A stretch of 32,959 bases of DNA. It comes from Planctomycetota bacterium (GTDB lineage: Bacteria > Planctomycetota > Planctomycetia > Pirellulales > UBA1268). The notes under the pieces were generated by a model, which was not told the DNA's origin, ran no database searches, and saw only the letters and a list, made by a program, of their open reading frames with translations. Positions within the stretch are counted from its first letter, which is position 1; each line of letters begins with the position of its first letter. The DNA lies in the NCBI GenBank assembly GCA_003669255.1, contig QWPO01000028.1:1-32959 (forward strand), given 5' to 3'. The position numbers and the translations under genes are program-made. Positions 23,500 through 32,959 of this stretch are shown in pieces.

Positions 23500-24420
23500 A
23501 TGAATGCCGCGATCAACCCCCTGCCGTCCCGCCGTACCTTCCTCGCCGCGGGTGCCACCGCGCTGGCCGCCGTGCCCCTGCGGGGCATCGCCGCCGACCC
23601 TGCCCCAGCCGCCGCAAAGGAACCGCTCTACAAGATCTCGCTCGCGCAGTGGTCGCTCCACAACACGCTCTTCTCCGGCAAGCTCGACAACCTCGACTTC
23701 CCACGGGCCGCGAAGCAGCAGTTCGGGATCGAGGCGGTGGAATACGTCAATCAGTTTTTCAAGGATAAGGCTCGCGACGAGGACTACATCGCCGAACTCG
23801 CCAAGCGGGCGGCCGACGAAGGCGTGACCAACGTCTTGATCATGTGCGACGGCCTCGGCGACCTTGGCGCCCCGGACGACAAGGCCCGCACGCAGGCGGT
23901 GGAGAACCACTACCCGTGGGTCGAGGCGGCGAAGCGACTCGGCTGCCACTCGATCCGCGTCAACGCCGCGAGCAAGGGCTCGTTCGAGGAGCAGCAGAAG
24001 CTCGCGGCCGACGGCCTCGCGCGACTCTCGGAATACGCCTCGCAGCTCGGCATGAACGTGATCGTCGAGAACCACGGCGGCCTGTCGAGCAACGGCGAAT
24101 GGCTCGCGGGCGTGATGAAGATGGTTGGCAAGCCGAACTGCGGCACGCTCCCTGACTTTGGCAACTTCTACGACTACGACCGCTACCGCGGCGTCGAGGA
24201 ACTGATGCCCTTCGCCAAGGGCGTGAGCGCCAAGAGCCACGAGTTCGACGCCGATGGCAACGAGGTTCGCACCGACTACCGCAAGATGATGAAGGTTGTG
24301 CTCGATGCCGGATACCACGGCTGGGTGGGTGTCGAGTACGAAGGCAAGGAACTGCCGGAGCCGGAGGGCATCCTCGCTACCAAGAAGCTCCTCGAGAAGG
24401 TCCGCGACGAACTGGCGTGA
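23500..24420 (+). CDS. exported xylose-isomerase-like TIM-barrel protein (sugar phosphate isomerase/epimerase family)
   Basis: The product has 306 residues. The N-terminus SRRTFLAAGATALAAVPLRG is a twin-arginine-type signal, so export in the folded state is likely. The TIM-barrel of the AP-endonuclease-2/IolE type follows: ISLAQWSLHNTLF, FGIEAVEYVNQFF, NVLIMCDGLGDLG, IRVNAASKGSFEEQ, MNVIVENHGG with the conserved metal-ligand Glu, LPDFGNFYDYDRY with the Asp, SAKSHEFDADGNE with the His and VGVEYEG with the Glu. The metal-ligand set looks complete, so it should be an active isomerase, epimerase or related enzyme. The substrate is not known. Planctomycetes hold many paralogues. It follows the POT gene by 25 bp. 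Confidence 0.92.
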   Translation: MNAAINPLPSRRTFLAAGATALAAVPLRGIAADPAPAAAKEPLYKISLAQWSLHNTLFSGKLDNLDFPRAAKQQFGIEAVEYVNQFFKDKARDEDYIAELAKRAADEGVTNVLIMCDGLGDLGAPDDKARTQAVENHYPWVEAAKRLGCHSIRVNAASKGSFEEQQKLAADGLARLSEYASQLGMNVIVENHGGLSSNGEWLAGVMKMVGKPNCGTLPDFGNFYDYDRYRGVEELMPFAKGVSAKSHEFDADGNEVRTDYRKMMKVVLDAGYHGWVGVEYEGKELPEPEGILATKKLLEKVRDELA

Positions 24421-24442
24421 ATCAACCGCCGGCTGTCGCTGC

Positions 24443-24512
24443 GGCACAGGTTGGAAGCCTATGGCGACGGGGGGCGACGGGGGGATCGTGGCCGCAGGTC
24501 TTTAACCTGCGG
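24443..24512 (+). repeat. two degenerate REP-type palindromes
   Basis: The second (24488-24512) begins with GTGG, then CCGCAGGT and ACCTGCGG around CTTTA. GTGG is the known alternative REP head. The first (around 24443-24464, GGCACAGG then a poor right arm) is a decayed copy. The rest of the 175-bp gap before the SET gene shows nothing else. Confidence 0.6.
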
Positions 24513-24595
24513 CATGGAACCGTTGACGGTCGTGCCGGTCGCTCGCTAGAGTTCGCACTCCTCGCCCCGCCGATCACGCCTTGGCTTCCCACCCG

Positions 24596-25072
24596 ATGCC
24601 TGCTGACCACACCAGGACTCTCGAGTCCGAACCTGTTTCCCTCGACCGCACACTCCGCGTCGCTGAGACCCACGTCGGCAAGGGCGTTTTCGCCCGCCGC
24701 CGCATTGCATCCGGCGTCGTGCTTGGCGAGATTCGCGGCCCCATCCTCGACGACCACCCCGAGGATTCGAGCTACGTGATGGAACTTCCCGGCGGCCGGC
24801 TGCTCGATCCGGCCCCGCCATTCCGCTACGTGAACCACAGTTGCGACCCCAACTGCGAACTCTTCTACTGGGAGGCCGAGCCCGGTGAGACAGAGGAAGA
24901 GCGGCTGTGGATGCAGACGATCCGGCCGATCAACGCGGGCGAGGAACTCCTGATCGATTACTGCTGGCCGGCCGACGCGGCGATTCCCTGCCGCTGCGGA
25001 GCCCTGGGGTGCCGAGGATGGATCGTGGACCCGGCGGAACGCCACCTGATCGAGGAACGGACGGACGGCTGA
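24596..25072 (+). CDS. bacterial SET-domain protein with post-SET cysteines
   Basis: SET domains transfer methyl groups from S-adenosylmethionine to protein lysines. The 158-residue product is just a SET plus post-SET unit. It contains HVGKGVFARRRIASG (SET-N, 26-40), YVNHSCDPNCEL (80-89, holding the pseudoknot NHSxxPN), GEELLIDY (115-122, with the catalytic-region Tyr), and CRCGALGC (132-139, the zinc-binding post-SET cysteines). All hallmark motifs are intact, so activity is plausible; the substrate is unknown. The ATG at 24596 is chosen over an in-frame TTG at 24581. The following RND gene overlaps its end. SET proteins are better known from eukaryotes and pathogens but occur in free-living bacteria. 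Confidence 0.92.
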   Translation: MPADHTRTLESEPVSLDRTLRVAETHVGKGVFARRRIASGVVLGEIRGPILDDHPEDSSYVMELPGGRLLDPAPPFRYVNHSCDPNCELFYWEAEPGETEEERLWMQTIRPINAGEELLIDYCWPADAAIPCRCGALGCRGWIVDPAERHLIEERTDG

Positions 25073-27363
25073 CTGCCGGCCGCGCCGCCCCTTCGTCTCG
25101 ATCCTGGCACCGGGCCGGCTGGCTGCTCGCCGCGGCCGTGACCGCCCTTGCCGCGTTCGGTATCTCGCGGCTCCGGCTCGACGACGACCTGCGGTCGCTG
25201 ATCCGCGATTCGAACGGCGAGTTCGCCCTCGTCGACGAAGTGGCGGCGATCTTCGGGCCACCGGATCGCGACTGCATCGTGCGGGCCACGGCTCGCACGG
25301 GCGACATCTTCGATGCGGAACCGCTGGCGGCCCTGGAATCACTCGCCGCCCGCCTCCGTGACGTCGAAGGCGTGGAGCAGGTGCGGAGCATCTTCGATAT
25401 CCGTCGGCAGGGCGCCGCCGGCGCGATTCTGCCGGTGATCCCCAGGCGAAGTGGCCCGCTCGATGCCGAAGCACGGGCCGAGGCCAAGGCCCGCGCCTCG
25501 CGACACCCGCTCGTGGCCGGCCACCTGCTCTCGGCCGACACTGCGTCGTCGCTCCTGCTGGTGCAGCTTGCCGCCGACGCCGACCGCCCGCCGCGATCAA
25601 CAGACGTGGTGGCACGAGTCGAGGCGGCGCTTGCGGAGGCGGCCGATGACCGCGGTCCGCTGGCGGTCGAACTCACCGGCCTGCCCGCCCTCCGCGAGCA
25701 GGCGATGCAGGCGTTGCGGCGCGACATGCTCACGTTCAACTCCATCGGTCTGTCGCTGGCGGTGATTCTCTCCGCCGCGGTGGCGCGGAGCCTGCGGTCG
25801 ACGGTGGTGGCCTGCGTGCCGCCGTTCGTCGGGGCGGTCTGGGCCCTCGGAGCGCTGGGGCTGCTCGGGGCGCCCGTCACGGTGCTGACGAGCGTGGTGC
25901 CCTCGCTGGCCCTGGTGGTGGGCACCTGCGACTCGATCCACTTCATCGAGGACATGCGGCGGAGCGTGCGGCGAGGGCTCGACCCGCTCGCGGCGTCGTC
26001 GGGGGCTGTGCAGCGCATCGGCATGGCTTGCGGCCTCACGAGCATCGTCACCGCGATCGGCTTCGCCTCGCTGGCGGTCGCCCGGATCGAGGCCGTGAGG
26101 ACGTTTGGCATCGCCGCCGCGATCGGAGCCCTGGCCAGTTTCCTGGCCGTCACGCTGCTCACGCCGATGATCGCGGCCACGCCGTTCTGCAGCGGCCTGC
26201 GGCTCGGCCGCTCGTCGCGGCTGGCAGGCCGGGCCGCCAACCTGCTCGCGGCGTTCTCGGTGCGGCACGCCCGGCCGCTCGTGGCGGTGGCCTGCGGCCT
26301 CACCCTCCTCTTGGGCATGGCAGGCTCAGGGCTCGAAGCCGACAACCGGATCGTCGATTCGCTGCCGGCCGGAGCGGCGGCCTCGCAGACCCTCGCCCGC
26401 GTCGATGCCGACTTCGGCGGGGCGATGGGAATCGACATCCTCGTCGGCTGGCCCGAGGGCGTCGATTGGCGCGATCCAGCCGTGCTCGACGGGCTCCGCC
26501 GCGCCGAGGCGGTGATCGCCGGCGAGGCTGGAATCTCCAAGCCGATCTCATTCTCCACGATCGCCGGCGAACTGCCTCCCCGCGTCCGGCGACGGCTCGA
26601 CGCCGCCAGCGTTGGCGACCTCGTGTCTCCGGAAAATCGCGTGGCGATTGTCCGCGCCCGCGTGGCCGACCTCGGCTCCCGTCGGCTGGAGGTCATCTAC
26701 GACCGGATCGACACCTCGCTGGCGGCGATCGAGCGCGACCTGCCGGGCTGGCGTTTTCGGCTGGCGGGCATGTCGGTCGTTTCGGCCCGCAACATCCGGC
26801 AGCTCGTCCGCGACCTCGGCTCGAGCCTCGTCATCGAGGTGCTGGTGATCGGCTGCATCCTCGCCGTGGCATTCCGCTCGCCGCTGGCCGGCCTGGTGAG
26901 CATGATTCCCAACGTTTTTCCACTGGCGGTGATCGCGGCATTGCTCGTGGTCACCGGCCGGTCGCTCGACCCTGCGACGGTGATCGTGTTCAACGTCTGC
27001 CTCGGACTTGCGGTGGACGACACCGTGCACGTGCTCTCGGCGCTGTCCCGAAACCGCCGCGAGGGGATCTCGATCGCCACCGCGGTCCGCCGGGCCGTGG
27101 CCGAAACGGGCAACGCGGTGGTGATCGGCGGGGTGGTCCTGATGGTGGGCTTCGCCGCCGTCACCGCCAGCAGCGTGCCCTCGCTGGCGGGGTTTGGCAT
27201 GCTCGCCTGCGCGGCCGTGCTGGCGGCCACGATCGCGGAACTCGTGTTTCTCCCAGCCCTGTTGGTGGTCACCGACCACGCCGTGAAGCGGCGCTGGCCG
27301 GTGTTCCGCGACGGCATCTTCGGCACGCCGCTCGCCTGGCCGACCGAGCCCCGCGCGGCCTGA
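25018..27363 (+). CDS. RND/MMPL-superfamily exporter (Patched-like)
   Basis: This inner-membrane transporter is 781 residues long from the ATG at 25018. It has two homologous halves, each with one helix, a large periplasmic loop and five helices. The first helix is AGWLLAAAVTALAAFGISRL (about 33-52). Half one carries VVGTCDSIHFIEDMRR and half two GLAVDDTVHVLSALSR, the paired helix-4 regions with acidic residues that serve proton coupling. Such proteins export lipids or hydrophobic compounds or act as sterol-sensing relatives. The start is uncertain: the ATG lies 55 bp inside the SET gene, and a CTG overlapping the SET stop as CTGA (25069) is the alternative. Either way the genes are coupled. 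It converges with the ACP-oxoamine synthase gene across three REP units. Confidence 0.88.
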   Translation: MDRGPGGTPPDRGTDGRLTAGRAAPSSRSWHRAGWLLAAAVTALAAFGISRLRLDDDLRSLIRDSNGEFALVDEVAAIFGPPDRDCIVRATARTGDIFDAEPLAALESLAARLRDVEGVEQVRSIFDIRRQGAAGAILPVIPRRSGPLDAEARAEAKARASRHPLVAGHLLSADTASSLLLVQLAADADRPPRSTDVVARVEAALAEAADDRGPLAVELTGLPALREQAMQALRRDMLTFNSIGLSLAVILSAAVARSLRSTVVACVPPFVGAVWALGALGLLGAPVTVLTSVVPSLALVVGTCDSIHFIEDMRRSVRRGLDPLAASSGAVQRIGMACGLTSIVTAIGFASLAVARIEAVRTFGIAAAIGALASFLAVTLLTPMIAATPFCSGLRLGRSSRLAGRAANLLAAFSVRHARPLVAVACGLTLLLGMAGSGLEADNRIVDSLPAGAAASQTLARVDADFGGAMGIDILVGWPEGVDWRDPAVLDGLRRAEAVIAGEAGISKPISFSTIAGELPPRVRRRLDAASVGDLVSPENRVAIVRARVADLGSRRLEVIYDRIDTSLAAIERDLPGWRFRLAGMSVVSARNIRQLVRDLGSSLVIEVLVIGCILAVAFRSPLAGLVSMIPNVFPLAVIAALLVVTGRSLDPATVIVFNVCLGLAVDDTVHVLSALSRNRREGISIATAVRRAVAETGNAVVIGGVVLMVGFAAVTASSVPSLAGFGMLACAAVLAATIAELVFLPALLVVTDHAVKRRWPVFRDGIFGTPLAWPTEPRAA

Positions 27364-27451
27364 TACGGTTCACACGTGGTCCTCGCGCGTCGTCGCGTCA
27401 CCGCAGCCGGCCCGACGTGGGTGGCCCGGAGCTCACCGCGAACTGGGAACA

Positions 27452-27544
27452 CACAGGTTGCCAACCTGTGCTACGGAAGAAAGACACACAGGTTGAAAAC
27501 CTGTGCTACGGGAGGAGGGCACACAGGTTGCAAACCTGTGCTAC
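27452..27544 (-). repeat. three GTAG-REP palindromes in direct array (minus orientation)
   Basis: Arms CACAGGTT and AACCTGTG with 3-nt loops occur at 27452-27470, 27487-27505 and 27522-27540, each followed by CTAC (27471-27474, 27506-27509, 27541-27544). The head GTAG is therefore on the minus strand. Spacing is 35 bp each. They fill the gap between two convergent genes. Confidence 0.9.
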
Positions 27545-27551
27545 GGGAGGA

Positions 27552-29144
27552 TTACACCCGCGTTTCGGCGGCGATGCGGGCGAGCGCCTCGGCCGTGTGG
27601 ATGATCTGCTCCTCGGTGTGCTCGCAGGTGAGGAAGAACCGCACCCGCGCCGCCGACTCGCGGACCGCTGGATACAGGATCGGCCGGGCGTTGATCCCCT
27701 CCTCCAGCAGACGCTGCGACACCCCCATCGCCCGCGTGGAACTGCCGAGGATCACCGGGATCACCGGCGTGTCGGCACTCTCGCCGGTGTTGAGGCCGAT
27801 GTCGGCGCAGAGCTTGAGGAACAGGTCCGAACGTTCGCGAAGCCGAGCCAGCCGCCAGGGTTCGCGGCGAATCACGCGAATCGCCTCAAGCGCCGCCGCG
27901 GCGTTGGCCGGCGAACAGGCGGTCGAGAAGACGAACGCGGGCGTGGTGAGGCCGAGGTAGCGGATCAGCCGCTCCGGCCCCGCGAGGTAGCCGCCTTGCG
28001 CGCCGAGCGCCTTGCTGATCGTGCCCATCCAGAGGTCGCCCTCGCGGGCATCCACACCGAAGAAGTCGCAGATGCCGCGACCCTCGGGCCCCATGGTGCC
28101 GATCGAGTGGGCTTCGTCCACGTAGAGCAGCGCGTCGTGCCGCCGCTTCACCTCGATGAACTTCGGCAGGTCGGGATAGTCGCCGTCCATGCTGTAGACG
28201 CCCTCGATGGCGACCACCACCCGGCGATACTGGGAGCGGAGGTCGCGAAGCAGGCCGTCGAGCTGGTGGTAGTCGTTGTGACGAAACGGCCGCTTGCCGG
28301 CCTTCGAGAGCGCCGCCCCCTGCACGATGCTCGTGTGGGCGAGTTCGTCGTAGAGGATCAGATCGCCCGCGCCGAAGAGATGGCCGAATACGGAGGCATT
28401 GGTGCCGAAGCCGCAGGGAAACATCGTCGCCCGCTCGGTGCCGATGAAGTCGGCGAGTGCGGCGTCGAGATCGTCGAGCACGGTGTTGTTGCCGCCGACC
28501 ATGCGACTGGCGGAGGCGCTGCACCCAAACCGATCGATCGCATCCTTGGCCGCCCGCTTCACATCCGGGTGACCGGCGAGGCCGAGGTAGTCGAAACTGG
28601 TGTAGGAGATCGTTTCGCGGCCGCGAATCGTGGCCAACCGCCCGTCGACGCGTTCGTTGGCGAGCAGGAACGGGCTTTCCAGCCCGGCGGCGTCGAGGGC
28701 GGCGAACCGGTCTTCGAGCGCCCGGCACTCCGGCCAGGCATCGTCGCCGACAGCCGCCTGTGGCTCCCGTGGGGAAACCGAGAGCGGAACCGTCCTGACG
28801 GCGCCCCGGTCGGCGGCGTCGAACATGTGGTCGGCCACCCGCTGCATCAGATCGCCGCACGTGCGGATTCCGGTCAGCCAGGAGGCGTGAAACCGCATCT
28901 GGTAGCGGCCCTCGAGCCAGTTGATGGCGTCGAGGAAGCGGTCGGAATCGATCCCGGACTCGGCGATCAGGGAACTCGCCGAAAGCCGTCGGCGGCTGCC
29001 AGACGGCCGAACGGACTCGAGGGCCTCGAGCACCACCTCGGCGATCGCCGCACGGCCGTGGGCGTTGGGCCGCTCACGGACAGGGGCCGAACGTCCAGCC
29101 GAGGTGGCGAAACCGATGCCCGTCTGCAGGATGTCTACCGCCAT
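27552..29144 (-). CDS. acyl carrier protein fused to an alpha-oxoamine synthase (PLP-dependent)
   Basis: Alpha-oxoamine synthases condense an amino acid with an acyl thioester and release CO2. The 530-residue product starts at 29144, with GGAGGG spaced 7 bases upstream. Residues about 30-108 form an ACP: GIDSDRFLDAINWLEGRY has Ser67 in the DS position for phosphopantetheine, followed by TCGDLMQRV. Residues about 170-530 are the PLP enzyme: TSFDYLGLAGHP (182-193), H270 over the cofactor, DEAH with D343 and H346, and TISKALG with the PLP lysine K378. KBL, BioF and serine palmitoyltransferase have this domain alone at about 400 residues. The built-in carrier suggests a fatty-acyl substrate, as in sphingoid base or alkyl-amine pathways. 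The exact product is unknown. The frame extends far upstream, without support. Confidence 0.9.
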   Translation of the reverse strand: MAVDILQTGIGFATSAGRSAPVRERPNAHGRAAIAEVVLEALESVRPSGSRRRLSASSLIAESGIDSDRFLDAINWLEGRYQMRFHASWLTGIRTCGDLMQRVADHMFDAADRGAVRTVPLSVSPREPQAAVGDDAWPECRALEDRFAALDAAGLESPFLLANERVDGRLATIRGRETISYTSFDYLGLAGHPDVKRAAKDAIDRFGCSASASRMVGGNNTVLDDLDAALADFIGTERATMFPCGFGTNASVFGHLFGAGDLILYDELAHTSIVQGAALSKAGKRPFRHNDYHQLDGLLRDLRSQYRRVVVAIEGVYSMDGDYPDLPKFIEVKRRHDALLYVDEAHSIGTMGPEGRGICDFFGVDAREGDLWMGTISKALGAQGGYLAGPERLIRYLGLTTPAFVFSTACSPANAAAALEAIRVIRREPWRLARLRERSDLFLKLCADIGLNTGESADTPVIPVILGSSTRAMGVSQRLLEEGINARPILYPAVRESAARVRFFLTCEHTEEQIIHTAEALARIAAETRV

Positions 29145-29205
29145 GCCGCACCCTCCGTGACAAATCTTTAAGCGGGGCGCCGCCGTGCCTGCACCCGTGG
29201 GTCTC

Positions 29206-29234
29206 ACTATACGGGAACGGCCCGAAACCAAAAG
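29206..29234 (-). promoter_or_regulatory. candidate promoter of the ACP-oxoamine synthase gene
   Basis: On the minus strand -10 TATAGT (29211-29206) lies 17 bases after a weak -35 CTTTTG (29234-29229), about 62 bases before the ATG at 29144. Only the -10 is convincing. Confidence 0.4.
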
Positions 29235-29320
29235 CCGACGCAAGCCCCTGACGGGCGAAAAACCGCCCAACAAAAGTGTCTGCGCGGAAAAATCTTCCGC
29301 TGGAAACGAGTTTGCCGCCC

Positions 29321-29339
29321 CGCAGATTGCCAACCTGCG
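29321..29339 (-). repeat. REP-type palindrome, one mismatch
   Basis: CGCAGATT (29321-29328), loop GCC, AACCTGCG (29332-29339). It lies downstream of the aconitase stop and may contribute to ending that transcript, together with the small stem GCGGAA/TTCCGC at 29284-29300. A half-copy (TACAGGTTGG) appears near 29381. Confidence 0.6.
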
Positions 29340-29406
29340 GCGACGGACAGCAACACAGCGGTTCCTCCTCCACATGGAGGTACAGGTTGGCTCTTTGGAC
29401 CAGCGA

Positions 29407-32121
<2,715 letters not shown>

Positions 32122-32381
32122 GGCGGTAGGGTTTTCTGAGGCGTGACGGGGAAGGATGACTCAACAGGATGAGGGCAGCGGTGGACGGTAGCGTAACGGA
32201 CACCCCGTAGGCCGGAGAAGCGGCCCAAACAGCGTGTCCAACGGCCCGCCGGCTCACCACCGTGGGCCGGCACGACGCAGGCACCTCCAACGGAAACCTG
32301 CAAAAGCCCTGGAAAAAGACCCCTAACCGGCAGATTTTGCCGCGGCGACCGCCATCGGGAGGTCGATCCAGAAAAAAAGGG
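32122..32381. other. gap upstream of aconitase, no gene seen
   Basis: About 260 bp holding the aconitase promoter region. No convincing -10/-35 pair or operator was found by eye on the minus strand. An A-run (32370-32377) lies just upstream of the sRNA candidate. Confidence 0.3.
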
Positions 32382-32411
32382 TCGACGCGAAGGCGGAACC
32401 TAAGGTATGGT
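32382..32411 (+). promoter_or_regulatory. possible promoter of the small RNA candidate
   Basis: TCGACG (32382-32387), 18-base spacer, TATGGT (32406-32411). Each hexamer has two mismatches to consensus, and a run of seven A lies just upstream. Plausible but weak on its own. Confidence 0.3.
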
Positions 32412-32548
32412 TGGAGAGCCGTGGGCATGAGCCGGCGGCCACACCATACACCTCGATTCTCTTCAGCGGCTGTTCCCCCCCCCAAAGACCCACACATCGA
32501 TAGCCGCTACCGGACCCGTGGTTTTCGAACCACGGGTCCTTTTCTTTT
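32412..32548 (+). ncRNA. candidate small RNA, about 130 nt, ending in an intrinsic terminator
   Basis: No plus-strand gene lies upstream of the terminator at 32512-32548, so that terminator must serve either a non-coding RNA or block read-through into the antisense of the next gene. Before it, AGCGGCT (32465-32471) can pair with AGCCGCT (32502-32508), enclosing a 30-nt loop with nine consecutive C. C-rich loops in small RNAs are known to pair with G-rich Shine-Dalgarno sites. No named RNA family was recognised. Start and size are estimates from the weak promoter at 32382-32411. Confidence 0.35.
32512..32548 (+). terminator. intrinsic (Rho-independent) terminator
   Basis: A perfect 12-bp stem, GGACCCGTGGTT (32512-32523) with AACCACGGGTCC (32528-32539), closed by a TTCG tetraloop, is followed by TTTTCTTTT. 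This is the strongest terminator in the window and works for plus-strand transcription only. Confidence 0.9.
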
Positions 32549-32583
32549 CCGGGTTCGTTTTTTCTGGCTGACGAGGCTTCCGC

Positions 32584-32959
32584 TCACCCCACGACGCCGC
32601 GATCGAGCAGACCGTCGATCAGCGCTGAACGCGTGTCGATCGGCGACGTGCGGCGGTTGGCCGCCGGTGCGGCGAGAATCTCTCGCGTTTTCATCAGCCG
32701 CCGGCCACCCGACTGAGCATCGTAGGCGTTGAGGGCGACCGTGAGCCGGCGATCGGCGGGCACGTCGGCCCCCTGATGCCGCAACCGTGCCGGTGCACCG
32801 CCATCCCCCGCCACGACCTCGAACGGCCACAGGGTGCGGTCGGAGTCTTTCTGCTTCGCGTCCTCGGCGACGATGGCGAGTAGGTCGGCGGCCGTCACCT
32901 CGGCGGTAACGAGCATGTTCTCGTAGGGAATGATCTTCCAGCAGTCGGCCACCGTGAGC
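32584..32959 (-). CDS. C-terminal part of a 5'-nucleotidase/2',3'-cyclic phosphodiesterase-family protein (cut by window edge)
   Basis: The frame is open through the window end, so the N-terminal part is missing; the GTG at 32952 is internal. The visible 124 or so residues match the C-terminal substrate-binding domain of this secreted family. WKIIPYENMLVTAEVTAADL corresponds to the P..N.l....lTg..L pattern, and LTVALNAYDAQSGGRRL to the family's late V..N.Y.a.GG motif. A tail (RSALIDGLLDRGVVG) ends the protein. The metallophosphatase domain that would carry catalysis lies outside the window. Such enzymes release phosphate from nucleotides in the periplasm or outside the cell. The aconitase gene is the next gene downstream on the same strand, 460 bp away. 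Confidence 0.8.
   Translation of the reverse strand, partial: LTVADCWKIIPYENMLVTAEVTAADLLAIVAEDAKQKDSDRTLWPFEVVAGDGGAPARLRHQGADVPADRRLTVALNAYDAQSGGRRLMKTREILAAPAANRRTSPIDTRSALIDGLLDRGVVG

Noticed and set aside
24930..26696. 588-residue minus-strand frame over the SET and RND genes
   Set aside because: Antisense to two genes with clear motifs; Ser/Arg/Ala-biased composition and no recognisable domain.
27452..27544. CRISPR array, because of three similar palindromic repeats at 35-bp spacing
   Set aside because: Spacers are only about 10 bp, A/G-rich and similar to one another; no cas genes; the same palindrome occurs singly elsewhere with GTAG, which fits REP elements.
26028..29171. 1047-residue plus-strand open frame spanning the RND and ACP-oxoamine synthase genes
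   Set aside because: It runs in a second frame of the RND gene and then antisense to the synthase; its composition is Arg/Pro/His-rich without domains, typical of a shadow frame in GC-rich DNA.

Overview
The window is visibly GC-rich and looks like chromosomal DNA of a planctomycete. Several things point that way. Rho carries a long Gly/Arg-rich extension. A gene resembling MfnB of the tetrahydromethanopterin/methanofuran C1 pathway is present. There are thioredoxin-like/YHS and sulfatase-fold secreted proteins, a very large secreted protein of unclear function, and a Tat-type sugar-isomerase-like TIM barrel. No phage, plasmid, integrase, insertion-sequence transposase or CRISPR array is seen. 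This assignment is inference from gene content; no 16S gene is present.

Layout. 1-3.2 kb: the end of an Arg/Ser-rich protein, two unknown genes and rho (minus). 3.2-3.9 kb: a long non-coding stretch holding the probable rho leader, with two mutually exclusive hairpins. 3.9-5.5 kb: a secreted thioredoxin-fold/YHS protein. 5.7-9.4 kb: glycerol kinase, a secreted STN-like protein and a secreted TPR protein. 9.6-11.3 kb: a tight minus-strand operon (small membrane protein, mfnB-like, PHA-granule-family protein). 11.3-14.1 kb: an NhaD-type antiporter and RNase D. 14.1-16.0 kb: a gene-poor region with several repeat types, tRNA-Ser(CGA), an orphan secreted protein and a good sigma70-like promoter. 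16.0-16.7 kb: a small unknown gene overlapping a HIT protein. 16.7-21.9 kb: a minus-strand pair, a degenerate sulfatase-fold protein followed by a 1325-residue secreted protein. 22.0-27.4 kb: POT transporter, TIM barrel, bacterial SET-domain protein and an RND/MMPL exporter. 27.5-32.1 kb: an ACP-alpha-oxoamine synthase fusion and aconitase (both minus). 32.4-32.55 kb: a candidate small RNA ending in a textbook intrinsic terminator, then the C-terminal end of a 5'-nucleotidase-family gene.

The most striking recurrent signal is a family of about twelve short palindromes of the form CAGGTT-NNN-AACCTG. All are intergenic, occur singly or in clusters, and mostly lie where genes converge. Nearly all begin with GTAG (or GTGG) on the 5' side of the palindrome in their own orientation. 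That is the hallmark of REP elements mobilised by RAYT (REP-associated Y1 tyrosine) transposases.

The genes are mostly housekeeping or unlinked. Coupled sets visible from overlaps are the mfnB operon, the SET-RND overlap, the small-gene/HIT overlap and the pseudo-sulfatase/giant-protein pair. Several proteins look like catalytically altered members of enzyme families: a thioredoxin fold with both active-site Cys replaced by Ser, a sulfatase fold without nucleophile or metal ligands, and an RNase D with Asp to Glu in exo motif II.
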